Assembly: GCA_023853785.1 (NCBI GenBank)
Contig: JAJIRX010000500.1
Coordinates: 992,001-1,056,000 of the forward strand
Origin: Psilocybe azurescens
Lineage: Eukaryota > Basidiomycota > Agaricomycetes > Agaricales > Agrocybaceae
Direction of reading: 5' to 3'
DNA: 64,000 nucleotides
Under the pieces are notes generated by a model, which was given only the letters and a program-made list of their open reading frames with translations, was not told the DNA's origin and ran no database searches. Shown here piece after piece: positions 49,501 to 61,168 of this stretch. The translations under genes and the position numbers were made by a program. Position 1 is the stretch's first letter. Each line of letters begins with the position of its first letter.

Positions 49501-49936
49501 ACTCAAACAAAACATGGTCACCAACCTATAGCTTATTCTGTACTAACTTGTCCACTGTCCTAATCATATTCATTGTTTGCAAATTTATTCAGTGGTTTGC
49601 ATTTGAATTTTTGTAAATAGTGTCAGCCACAACAACTGTTCACCAAAGCCAAAAACTGCAGAAAAATGCTTTAATACCACTGGAAATGGCTAATAGACAC
49701 ATTGAGAATGTGTTATTTAGACATGGAATCTTTTTCAGGCTGTGTGGCGCCCATTTTGTTGTTTGCCATCAGCCATAGGTTGTTTGTTTCAAAAGGCCCT
49801 GTAACGCCGGCCCCAAAACACAGCAGTTTGCTTAATAATAATTAGTCATGCTTAGGTAAAATTAAATCTCCTTTTTCGGAATTCCCTTAGTCATCGAGCT
49901 CTCTTATATTATAGATCGAGCTCTCTTATATTATAG

Positions 49937-51525
49937 ATTTAGACGCTCATAACCACGTTGTGGACAGCCTCCGAGAATAAATTGAGAGTGAAAATGTTTT
50001 CCCCGATAATCTCTGTCTTTATCTACCTGCATGGTGTCTCTAAAACAAGAGATGTAATGGATAGCCGCAACCATTGCCATGAAAAGAGCGGACGTTTAAT
50101 TAATATCCAAAATTTACGCTCACAGGCCGTTGGACCTATTTCCTCACACAGTATTATAGCCCCACAACAGTAGGTGTTAATCTCACATGCTCACACTGTA
50201 GTAAACTCCTGGTCTCAACAAATGGAAATTGTCCTACCACGAAAGTGTGTGATTCGCCATATGTCCCCGCTGCCAAAAGTTAACAAGCTGACATCAGTGC
50301 TTCATTTCTTCTTCAATGTCGATCAGGGCTTTCTCCAGAACACGAAGAGCTATGTACTCACAGTATGTGGCATTAAGTTACACGCTGAAGCAATGAAAGT
50401 AAGTTTGTTCATTTGACGACATGGTACATAATACTGAACACAATACAGAAAGTTGACGTCTGTTCCGAAGGTCGCTTCGTTAGGGCCAGCAAGAAATACG
50501 TTCTACTAATAATCTGGGGAAAGAACGGATATTTATCTTCATAGATGATAGTCTTACCTTTGTCAATCTTTTGATGGGGGTTTTGGAACAACAATAATTC
50601 AGTTTTACACCTTTGATGGTTGTTCTGCAGCTAAGAGTGTTATTTCTCATGCAAAGAATCCCTGCACCGTGGCTTCTCGGCTTTTCATCCTCTTGCCTAG
50701 TTTTCAGGTTTCTACCCCCAGCATAAGCCCTGAAATATAGCACCACTAATCTACGTAGGATCCACCGATCTTTCAAGAGCTACAAGTTCTGAATAGTACT
50801 TATGCAGGCGCTAATGACCCCTACGGCTGGTGCTGTGGATACAATGCTTACAGCGATTATCCTGTGTCCAAGAAAGAAGGGGACTCTTGAAATTGAAATC
50901 GTGTTTAATGACTTCAGCGTGGGTGGGCAAATGGCAAACAACAAATTTGCTGCTACCTGTTCGGATCTCGTTGACATTCACCGAAAGAATACGAAAGTTA
51001 TAGATCAGCTCTGCAACCTCTCTGGGGCTTAAGGTTTTCTGAATCTTGTTCAATACTAAAGGCTGGAAAGAAGGGACTGGGGTACATATCAAGCTAAATA
51101 ACTGAATAACATTGCTAAATCTCTTCATAATCAGTCAGAGTCGTTTATCAACCTCGGCCCTGTCCGATGGCACTAGACTTCTCTAGACATTGCACACGCG
51201 GCGCGGGTTCTTGACTTCGAGATAATCTTGTGAAAACCAAAGGGTGAGCAAGTGATTTCGATAATCTTTGCCAGAACTTCCTTTCGTTCGTTGGACATTT
51301 GTGTGTATTATATATAGGTATATGACACTTAAACTACAATAAATATCTTACATATGTGAAAAGCAATCATAACAATAAAGGCCCTGTGTTGAGAACCGAT
51401 CACTGACATACCCCATTCGGACGCCCTCCTAATTGCCAAGGCCGAAAGCATACTGTGGCAATTCCGAACCTTTCTTCTTAACTTTCGTCACTGAATTTTC
51501 AGACTTGTGGTTTTCATCTACCATA
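49937..51525. other. Stretch with short open frames of unknown identity
   Basis: Open plus-strand frames at 50174-50416 (HFFFNVDQGFLQNTKSYVLT, a possible intron donor after AMK) and 50802-51032 (LEIEIVFNDFSVGGQMANNK) could be exons of an unrecognised gene. I see no family motif, no clear start and no consistent splice chain, so I leave it as unknown. The minus strand has nothing better. The right end is the kinase promoter. Confidence 0.25.
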
Positions 51526-52864
51526 ATGCACCAAAATTCGCGTCCTGCATTCACAAGAGGCTTCAGCAGCGCCCAAGCGCCCGACACACCGACTGAATCT
51601 CGGACGCCGACAGTACAACACACAGTTCCTAGACCACCGATGGCGATGCACGTAAAGCGGGTAACATTGACGTCGAAGAAGAATTGGTGGATGGGTGCGT
51701 TATAATATACAGTCTGATTCGATTGGATCTCACATCACTGCCTCCGATGCAGTGGAAATGGACGAAGAAGAAGAAACACAACCTTCGCATTCAGTGAACT
51801 CGTTCTCGTCATCGGAGGAGACAGCCGTTGAAAAGCCGCCTGTTTATGATCAGTATAATCATGGCGTAGATGAACATCAACAACGCCACCACAATCTCCA
51901 TCACCACGGCACCGATTACAAGCGAAGCGATTCCCACCTCCTTCCCCCATCTACAATCCTCCACGCCATCCCACGTCCATATTCTCGTTCCCAACACCAA
52001 CAGCTTACTCGGCTCCTCCTAATCCTACCGCCAGTTTGCAGCCCTTTGCTCATGGGTCTGCTTCAGAGCTATTTCGATGTGTAGTCAAGAAGCCGGATGT
52101 CATCCAGCTCGAGATCAACGGGAAATGCAATCTAACGCCTCTGATGTCACCGTGCAATTCCTTGCAGAGTTGCGAGTGTACACAACAGTGGCACGGCATA
52201 GAAACATATGTGCGTTCCTGGGATCGTTAGAGAATGTTGGGATGGTTTTGGCGTACATCGACGGTCGAACGTTATACGATGTCATCATAGAGCGTCCAAA
52301 GTTGACGACGAAGCAAAAATCGATTATCACAACCAGCTGTTAGACGGTCTTACTCACTTGCATTCGTACAGACTGAGTCATGGGGACCTTTCGTTACTGA
52401 ACATTCAAGTTACAAAACGGACAAATACCATTAAGCTTCTTGACTTCGGCCGTTCTGTCTCAGCAGACTCTGTCTTCAAGTCTCCTGACGACGAGCCTGT
52501 GGATCCCTTCCCGTACATCGCCCGCAAACAGTCTGCATCGACCCCGAAACTGCCGACGGTGAAGTATGAGCAAATTCACCCCGGGACAAGGCCATTTTCA
52601 GCACCTGAAATCCTCCGAGGAGAATGCCAGGACCCATTGCTGGCAGACGCATACAGCTTCGGCCTGATCATGGTATGTCTGGACCGCTGCGAGTCCGTCG
52701 ACATAAAGCCATGGGACCAACGGAAAGATAAGCTTCCAGCTGACCTGTACGACGACTGCGAATTGTTCAAAGAGAGGGCAAAAGAGTACCTGCGCAGGTG
52801 TGATGCTGGGCGTAGAAGACTCAGCAAGTTTGATATGATCCAGATGGAAGAATTGCAACCTTAA
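51526..52864 (+). CDS. Atypical protein kinase domain protein
   Basis: The N-terminus (MHQNSRPAFTRGFSSAQAP) is Ser/Thr/Pro-rich, with an acidic patch EMDEEEETQP. The kinase domain follows: a glycine-rich-loop-like HGSASELFRCVVKK, a helix FLAELRVYTTVARHRN, SLENVGMVLAYIDGRTLYDV, the catalytic loop LSHGDLSLLNIQV (HGD in place of HRD), LLDFGRS (DFG), GTRPFSAPEILRG (APE-like) and a C-lobe helix DAYSFGLIMVCLDRCESV. I see no VAIK-type lysine in the expected beta-3 place, although the Asp and DFG are present. Kinase activity is therefore uncertain. One base is missing in each of the A runs at 52123-52125 and 52315-52319, and the frame of the linker near 51885-52010 is also unclear. The cellular role is unknown. 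Confidence 0.75.
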
Positions 52865-53656
52865 AAAGCTTTTGGGGTTCGACCTTTTCTTAACTTTATG
52901 CTTGCTGGGCGCGGGATCATGTTGGGCCGACGGAACCCAAATCGTCTCCTCTCGGAACCCCGCGCTTTCCTTAACCTCTATGTCTAACACCCACCCTCGT
53001 TTACGCCTTTCACGACCTCCAAGTATATCTAGGAACAAAAACCCGTGAATACTTCCTCGACCCACTTTCATCGTCAAACCACCACTCATTCGATACCCGA
53101 TACACCAGAACGACCATCATGATCCTCATCATTACAGCCCAAGCTTATTGCCTTCATTTGGTGCTGTCTGGATGTCTTTCATCGTGTCCAATCTAGCAAT
53201 GTAATACCTAATGGAGGTCCAATTGGATCACGACCTCCACCTGTTCTTTGTACTCATAACAATACTAATAGGCATCCGGCAGTGTAAAGTAAATAATTTA
53301 TTTTGGGCGCATATGTGGTTAATAACTGAGATATTCTTTCGTATACCAGGTGTCTTTTGTGTGCCAAGTAATGTAGCTTTATTCACCTATGAATATGCCT
53401 TCTGTCCAGGTGTTGTATAGTCGAGTTCTGGTTTTGTGGACTAGCCATCGGACTTCAAGTTCATGTGTCCTTCCCGATCAAGATGATCATCAATAATAAT
53501 TTAAATACTGCTACATATTGCCCAAAGTTACATCCTTGAATTGTGTCTATCGATTCATTAACATATTACTATAAATTACCACATCCTCAACCAAGAGCTG
53601 ATGAGAGACCGCCTGACGTTATTAAGCATTATACGACTGTTGCGCCTTTTTCCAAG
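52865..53656. other. Intergenic between convergent kinase and membrane protein 1
   Basis: About 790 bases containing both 3' ends. No supported gene was seen. Confidence 0.45.
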
Positions 53657-55389
53657 TCACCGAGGTTCGAGCTGGTACCGCGGTGGCGCTACCAAGCTGG
53701 ACGCGGACGTGCTGGCGATGCTAGGGTTTATTCTATGACCATTGGAGGATTTCGTGGCCCCAATCACAGCTCTCCCAGGAGCAGTAAGCGCCACAGTGGT
53801 GAAACCGCCATTGTCTGCGGACCCGACTAAGTGCATTCCGCTGCTTGGCCTATTAGTGCTCTGGAGGCTTGGGGTACTTCCGACAGGGTGGTATTCCACC
53901 GTGAATGGCTGTACGGTAGTATCAAATTCGTGATCCAGGACACCGACTCTAAGTAATTCGTTCATCGATCTTCTTACGCGGCGTAGGCGTACGGAAAGGA
54001 AGACGCAGCCAAGCAAGATAAACAAAGCAATTGAAGAGACGGCGGCCAGGCCAGCAATCACAGATTTTGGTGTTCGATAGACAGTACTAGAAATGAAAAT
54101 GAGTAATATAGACGAGGGAACAAAATTCGAACCTACCTTGTATTATTGTTTGAGGTATCGGTGTTATTAATGCTACTGAGAACCGAAGCATCGGATAGTA
54201 GGCTGGTTTCTTCAATCAAAGCCGACCCAAGCAAAGGTCAAAGGATGCTCACCTTCCTCCCAATGAACGTGTAGTGTAGACAGTGGCGTAGTCTATGGCC
54301 AATTCCCCGGAAGCAGAAGGGGTTTGGACCCGAAGGGAGTGCACACCCGTACCGAGATTGCTTGCGAAGAATAAAACTTGCTGTGAACGGTAAACCACCC
54401 TGTTTGCAGCGTAGAGCATTGGATTTCCACTGTCGACTTGCACAGTGTAAGACGCAGCAGAAGGACCAACTGGGCCGTACAGGGCAATTGCATCTCCTAA
54501 AAGAGAAAGCATACAGGTAAATACCTTGCTAATGCTCTAGGGGCACTAGTAACCTTACCCTAGAAGTATACCAAGAAAGAAAGGATGGAACAATGCTCAG
54601 TAGTTGCAATTCACGTAACGGAATGGGACTTACATGGAACATAAACATCATTGTGGCAGAGTCTGTCGTTGCACTGACAGTGTAAGTTCGTCACTATGGG
54701 GCTTTGTTCTGATAATAGACTCTACGCACTGGCCCGACCCACCCATAAATCTCTCAACCTGACTTGGAGTCTTCCAGGAAGAAGCGGGTGTGTATGAGAA
54801 TGAAGGATGCGCATTTTGAAACGTATTGATGATGATATCTTCGCCATCTTGGCCAACATTCGTCTTGAATGTTACCTGAAAATTCGACAAACAGTTCGGA
54901 AAAGTATTCAATTGAAAAGGAAAACAGTCACTCACATAGTCCACATCTAAGAAGTTACCATCGACATTAAGGATAGTCATATTGTGAAAGCCTGAATCCA
55001 AGTCCCCGGAGGTATACAATAGCTGTTGGAACTGTTCCGTATCTGAAGCACCACTGGCGCTGGTAGTGTTGAAATTGTCGATCGTGACGTTGTATTGCCC
55101 GTGGTTGCCTCGTTTAGCGCCATAGATTGCGGCGGATGTGCCATTGAATCCGAAAAACATGGTTGCACCTTTAGTCTGCGAGGCCGTAAATGTAGCATCT
55201 GAGTATCTGGCAAGAGAAACCGCCGGCAGTAAGTACACATGTCACAATGTAAATCTTTACTCGAATAAGTAACAATAGAACTGACTTGTCAAATAGATCG
55301 TCTCCATTGGAAGTCCCAGCCTGCCAGTTCGCCTGCGAGTAGACAAGTATGGGAGAGGTATCTTCAAGTAACGTCGTGAACGATGGCAT
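53657..55389 (-). CDS. Single-pass membrane protein with two extracellular beta-sandwich-like repeats, copy 1
   Basis: The start MPSFTTLLEDTSPILVYSQ has no cleavable signal peptide. Two related modules follow: the first around GATMFFGFNGTSAAIYGAKR and YNVTIDNFNTT, the second around FMFHGDAIALYGPVGPSAAS and YTVQVDSGNP. Each has the pattern of strand, G-x-x-x-x-x-[YF]G and a closing Y-x-V-x-x-D strand. A single hydrophobic helix (IAGLAAVSSIALFILLGCVF) follows, then a basic Ser/Pro-rich cytoplasmic tail. Such two-module, one-helix proteins are common orphans in agaricomycetes. A glycan-binding or wall-sensing role is only suggested by the architecture. The intron near 54630 needs a slightly altered donor (one base short). 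Confidence 0.6.
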
Positions 55390-56189
55390 AATTGACCAGC
55401 AATTTTGAAGAAAAAGAGAGGAGCGAACTCCAACGTTAAATATATGCCTGGAGATTTCAGCTCATTGAAACACAAAGTTCCGAACAAAGCAACAGGGACG
55501 AGCGATGACATGATTGCTGCGTATGCACGCCGAGTCAGCACGATTTACCGTGGTGAGTCAACAATTTCAAAGGAACAGACTTCCAAGTTCACGCGGGTTG
55601 GGAAGCAAATCACAGGGGTGGCGGCTTGATGGCGGTGATCCATGAAGAACATTGATTTTGAACAAAATTACCAAATCGGCTCAAGCCTCGGGTTTCAGGG
55701 AGGCGCCGCGACGCGCGTCAATGGACTTATATGCCCAAATTATCTCACGAATGTCTCTCGTTCACTTGCAAGCAGTGTGCTTAAAAGATGTAGGTGGACC
55801 TTTATCGCGTACTCGAAGCTCTAAAAATTGTTGGTTCTCTGGACAATCATCACAGTATATAGTTCAAGGCAACTTGTATTCTACTCATTGTTCGTCCTGA
55901 ACCCTCGCAACTTTGAGGTGATACTTCTACTTCGTTGTAACGTACACAGGTTGATCTATTATGTTACATAGGAATACTTTACTGCACATGCCCACGGGGA
56001 AATGTCTTCGTCGGGTCCAAGAAATAAGCGAAATAGGTACACAGAACCGCAGCCCTAGAAAGCGGAGAGGTAAGTAGATAAGTAAGTCCACGATCGTTAC
56101 TATTTTTGACTATGGCAGTCGCAAGAGATATATGATAAAAGCCACAAAAAGTTCTTCAAAAAGCCCTGAAAAGTATTGAATTCTCTCCA
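55390..56189. other. Intergenic between the two tandem membrane protein genes
   Basis: 800 bases, holding the promoter of copy 1 and the 3' end of copy 2 (both minus strand). No supported gene. Confidence 0.45.
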
Positions 56190-58146
56190 TCACCGTTGAT
56201 ACTGTGGCGGCTCTGTCCAAGCCAAACTTGCTTCTGTAGGTCGACGCAATGGCGCGGGCAATGGCCTACGATATGACCCCCGGCTCGACTCCTCCGTAAT
56301 CCTTCCCAACTCATTATCAGTAATCACGCTCGGTTGTTCGGCTCCAGGAGGCAACGACGACTGAAGCCGACTTCTACTTGACGACGGACTTGGATCCCTG
56401 CGCACCCCTGGTGGTGGCAAAAGCTGAGGTGTATTTGGCAAGTCAGGTCGATATTTCCCATCCGTGGTGAACGGAATGGAAACCACTTGGGTCTAGGAGA
56501 AGTCGATGTGATCAGAACGCGCGGTAGCAAATCACATCAAAAATTTGAAGGAACATACATTCGGGCCCTGTGGCAACGTGTCTGTACTTGGTGCGTATGT
56601 CCCACCAGATGTAGAGAGGAACCCTGTAGATGGTGGAGTGAAATTTGAGATCGACTGCGATGGTTGTGCACTATGGTTATGACGTCCGTATGTCGCTGGC
56701 TGGGGTGGAAGGCCAGCAGATATATCTCCACTGACTCGTTGGTACTGGAACGGTCCCGTGATCGAACCTTTTTCTACAGACCTTCCTTTCAAACGGAAGA
56801 GTTTGAGATATTTCGAAGGTAGGAATATAATTAGGGCAGCAATGATCGCAGCAAATAAAGCGACGGTGCCAATGGCGATGCCTGTGATAGCGCCCGTGGA
56901 CAATCTTCTTACGGATCAGGTTAGTAATTTGCCGAAAGGCGACGTACATATAATGAATAACTGACCCTGCGGCAGCACTTGTAGTTGGGTCAGATAGGTT
57001 GAGCCTGATACCAAGATACGTATCATTACTCACCTGTTTTGTAGAGAGTGAGTGGTGAAAACCTGTGCATAGTCAACCGAGAGAGACAAGGCAGAGTTGT
57101 CCCAAGACTGCTGTATCATTTTGACAGTATGTTGCCCGTTCCCAAGATTTCCGGCTTGGAAGAGTAACTGCTGCGGTCTGTAGAATGGTTTATTTGTAGA
57201 ATAATTCGCGGGGCTATCATTATCTAGTTGGACTGAAAATTGAGCACCACTGGGGCCTACTGGGCCAAAGACTGCCACGGCAGAACCTGATATCGATATC
57301 AATATGTGCAAGAGTAACATGAAGTTGGTACAGCCACTTGCCCTAAGAGAGGCTATTAGAGCGTTATCATCAGAATGATAGGTAAACACTGACCGTGAAT
57401 GTGAATTCTACAGATGATCCGGCTGTCGTTGTAGTGCTATATAAAAGATCATGTTGATATCATACTATTTCCAAAAATAAGACTCCACGTACTGCCCAGA
57501 ACCTCCCGAGAACATTCCAACATTGGGTGGACTCGCATTCCATGCTGATTCTGGGGTATATTTGAAGGGTGCCTCTGAGTCCTGTACAGTAGAAGATAGC
57601 AATTGTTCGTCTGAAGACCCTACAGGTGTCTGCCATGTTATCTACAAAAGTCGACCATCAAACGAGAACGAACGTTTCCGATAGTCAGTCAATCACGCAC
57701 GAAGTCAATGTCCAAGAACGTAGTGCCAAAGTTGGTGATCGTGACTTTGTGGAATCCATTGGTCAGAGCCACGGCAGAGAACAAGGATGTCTGGAAGATG
57801 TCCGCCCCTGCCCATTGACTTGGGCGTACGTAGTCGAGTCTATGGTGACCTGATAGGGTCCATGGTTGGATCGTTTAGCACCAAAGATCTGAACACCAGT
57901 CCCATAGAACGAGAACGAGGCATTGGCGCTGTTCTTGGAGGTGAGTGTGAAGCTCCCTTGCGAGTATCTGGAGACATCGCAAGGCAACGTCCTTTAGAGG
58001 TGGACACAATGCCAACGGTCAAGAAACACGCACAGGGAAGCTAGTGGATCATTCGAAGAATTCCCCGCCACCCAGTCTCCTCCTCCGCTTCCAGAGTAGA
58101 CGATTACAGGAGAGCTATCCTCGATGGTCGTGCTGAGGGTAGGCAT
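56190..58146 (-). CDS. Single-pass membrane protein with two extracellular beta-sandwich-like repeats, copy 2
   Basis: This is a paralogue of the gene at 53.7-55.4 kb, in the same orientation and with the same layout. The start MPTLSTTIEDSSPVIVYSG is followed by the first module (NASFSFYGTGVQIFGAKRSN, YQVTIDSTTYAQ) and the second (EFTFTGSAVAVFGPVGPSGA, FSVQLDNDSP). The hydrophobic helix is AITGIAIGTVALFAAIIAAL, then IIFLP. A long proline/serine-rich tail ends TEPPQYQR. A one-base deficit in the G4 run (plus strand C4 57805-57808) breaks the frame after QVNGQ. Its tail is longer than that of copy 1 and has several Pro/Ser-rich segments, possibly for cytoplasmic partners. Function is unknown. 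Confidence 0.6.
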
Positions 58147-59037
58147 GGTCGTAAAGAGTCGTAAACGAAAGGCGGAGTTTTGTGGCGCTCAGCGCACGGT
58201 TCCGGTTTGTGTATATGTCCTTAGAAAGCTTGACAGTGTCTCCACACAGGGTGCGAACCTAAGTCCGAAAGACCCGACACCTTGTGATGTGTACGGCAAA
58301 CATGAACTTCAGGCTCTGCTCAGTGCACTTCTATAAGTCACGCTCAGCTTGTTCCAATCCACCTGTAAGCAGATAAAGTACACTCACAGAGGCTCTGCTG
58401 TACAGGCTGTGCTACTGTATCCATCAGCTCGCGGAGTCTTTTCATCGATAACTATAGGGGCCCCGCAAATAGGCCTTCCTTGTTGGGAACTGAGATACAC
58501 ACGCAATAAAGGCCTGTGTAAAAGGCACAGCACGTTGAATTATAGCAATCAGCAGGCGATGGGATCCAAGAGAGCTCGTACTTATATTTGAGGCCATCTG
58601 CCACTGATCCTCCAGAGATCATTTAAGTGATTGACAACGTGCGTGAGAAAATAACCCGTCTCGGTCCTTCTTTGTTTGGCCGTGCGTCTCATGAAGACAA
58701 AGGCAAGCACTGGCACACTATACGGACCTCAGCTTCAACCATCATGCATCATGCTCCAGAAAGGTCATATGGTAGGAGGAGCCTTACTTATAGCAAGACT
58801 TTTACGAAAAATAATCTCGATATTCTTATTAGAACGCGAAATCTAAAATTCGCGAGAATCATTGTTGTGTTCATCTTTTTATCAATCGCGTGGCAGCCTA
58901 GCGCCCGGAAGGTAAGCCTGAGCACGGAAGTATACCCGACAATGCTATTTTTAGTGAACGGGAGAGTCCATCCTTCAACATATTTAACGTCGAGAAGCCA
59001 ATTCGTCTTGCTTGCACCCACTCTTCTTTTGTCTGAG
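58147..59037. promoter_or_regulatory. Shared divergent region between membrane protein 2 and MFS transporter 2
   Basis: About 890 bases, with both starts facing away from each other. No supported gene; a plus-strand open frame from 58627 runs into the transporter start but adds nothing recognisable. Confidence 0.4.
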
Positions 59038-61168
59038 ATGACTAGTCATGACGGATCTGAAAATGACAAGAAAGAAATTGCCGAAGGACGAACGCCAGTC
59101 CAAGTCGAGCAACTGCATTCAGACACTAGTCCCGTCCAATCGAGCCCTCCACAGTTGGGCCATGACAGGTTCTCCAAAAATGAGAAATGGTCTATCGTGA
59201 TTTTCACTGCCTTCGTTGGAATTTTCAGGTAATTCACGACTAGTTCAATTGAATTTAAATCGACTTACCTTTACTTTCTTAAGTCCACTTACTGCGAATA
59301 TATATTTTCCAGCCATACCTACGATCTCAAAGGCATTTAACAAATCCACTGAACTCATTAACCTGACGGTATGCCTGCATTCGATCAACCCTACTTTCAC
59401 GTCATTTTGAATTATCGTCTCATATAGGTCACCATGTATATGGTCCTGCAGGGTATTGGTAAATGACATCCTCAATATAATGCATTCTCTTGTTGACTAT
59501 CAGGACTTAGCCCCCATGTTATGGGGTCCAGTTTCAGATCACGTCGGCCGACGACCAATCTCTGCACTATGCCTACTGATTCTGACTTTGTCTTGCATCG
59601 GATTGGCCCTGACTCCAACTTCAGATTACTGGTTACTAATGGTGTTACGCTGCCTGCAAGCCACAGGATCGGCTAGCACGATTGCTATTGGTAAACACTT
59701 TCTAAGGAGAGCATATGTATTATCTAAATTGTGCATTGATATGGTTAGGTGCCGGCGTTATTGGAGACATTTCCACCCGAGCAGAAAGAGGTGGCTTTGT
59801 TGGAGTATTCACGATTGGTCCAATGGTAGGCTCGCATTACAGATATGTTACTTACATTAGTCTTATGTGAGGTGATAAATAGCTAGGTCCATCCATAGGT
59901 CCTGTCATTGGTGGAGTGCTTGCGGATAAACTGGGTTGGAGGTTCGTGAAGTATATCGGAATACAACATTATTGCTTACGTCTTTGATAATAGATCCATT
60001 TTCTGGTGTCTCTGCATTGCATCAGCCGTTTGCTTCATTATCATTATACTGCGAGTGCTCTGTCTAGCTTTGAAGTGACGCCTCAGCTTATGCTGCTACA
60101 CAGATTCCAGCCAGAAACCTTGCTTTCGATCTCAGCCAAAAATAAAGAGGACACTTTTCTCATATACAAACCAGTCATCCCTGTGATTGGTCGTGGACGA
60201 AGAAAGGCGGACAAGATTCCAGTAAGACCGACTCAGTCAAAGATACCTCGAAATCCATTCGGTCTATTCTTGAATCCCGACGTTGATGCTCTACTGCTAA
60301 TAAGTGCACTCACTTGTGCTGTTTTCTATTCTTTCCTGGCTACGATCTCCACGCTCTTCAAAGACACGTATCCCTTTCTAAACGAGACCACGATTGGCTT
60401 GTGCTTTTTGGCCACTGGTGGTGGTGTGTCCATTGGAAGTACTGTCATCGGACGTATTCTTGATATGGAGTACCAACGGTTCAAGAAATCCGCAGAAGCC
60501 CGCCTCTCAGGGACATCCTCGAAGCTGACTGTGAACCATGAAGAAGGCATCGCTCTCGAACAGGTGAGAAAATAAGCACAATAACAATACTACATTTTGC
60601 TCAAATCGTGCATTTCCCTGCCAGGCCCGCCTTCGACTCTTGCCTTTCTTTTCTGTGATTCTGGGGATAACATGTGCTGGATATGGCTGGTGTATCCAGC
60701 GCAAGGTGAACATAGCTGCTCCTCTGATTTTGCACTTCATCGGTAAGACATTCGATTGGATTTATACTTATGACCGCTGTACTGACTGAATATCTCAGGG
60801 GGTCTCGTCAGTATATGTATCATGAACGCAAGTTCCACCATGATGATCGATCTTGTACCAAGTCAGAGCTCCTCGGTCACCGCATGCGTGGGTACATTTC
60901 CCCTCAATTATTTTATCCAATCTCACTCGAAAGGCAGAACAACCTCATTCGCTGCATATTGAGCGCTGTCATTGTGTCGGTAATCGAACTGATTATAAAG
61001 GCGTTAGGTACGGGGTGGACGTACGTCATCATGAGCAGCATGTCGTTTCTTTCCGTGCCTCTTATATACATTGCTATGCGGATTGGTCCTCGTTATCGTG
61101 TCAAGCGACAGCGGCTGAAGGAAGCAGAAGAATTAGCCCGGATTGTGGAGCCTGAAGAGAGCAAATAG
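59038..61168 (+). CDS. MFS transporter, DHA1-type multidrug/H+ antiporter
   Basis: The start is MTSHDGSENDKKEIAEG (59038). Helices of the 12-TM DHA1 family follow: EKWSIVIFTAFVGIF, TANIYFPAIPTISKAFNKST, and APMLWGPVSDHVGRRPIS (motif A). After CIGLALTPTSDYWLLMVLRC comes antiporter motif C as GAGVIGDISTRAERGG and GPMLGPSIGPVIGGVLAD. A loop segment FQPETLLSISAKNKED fits the FLPET signature. Next are FLATGGGVSIGSTVIG, SSSVTACNNLIRC and the last helices up to EPEESK. The family exports small molecules or drugs across the plasma membrane; the substrate is unknown. The reading is intact. The intron before FQPET uses a GC donor (gcgagt, near 60052). Another intron ends at ACNNL. Confidence 0.9.
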
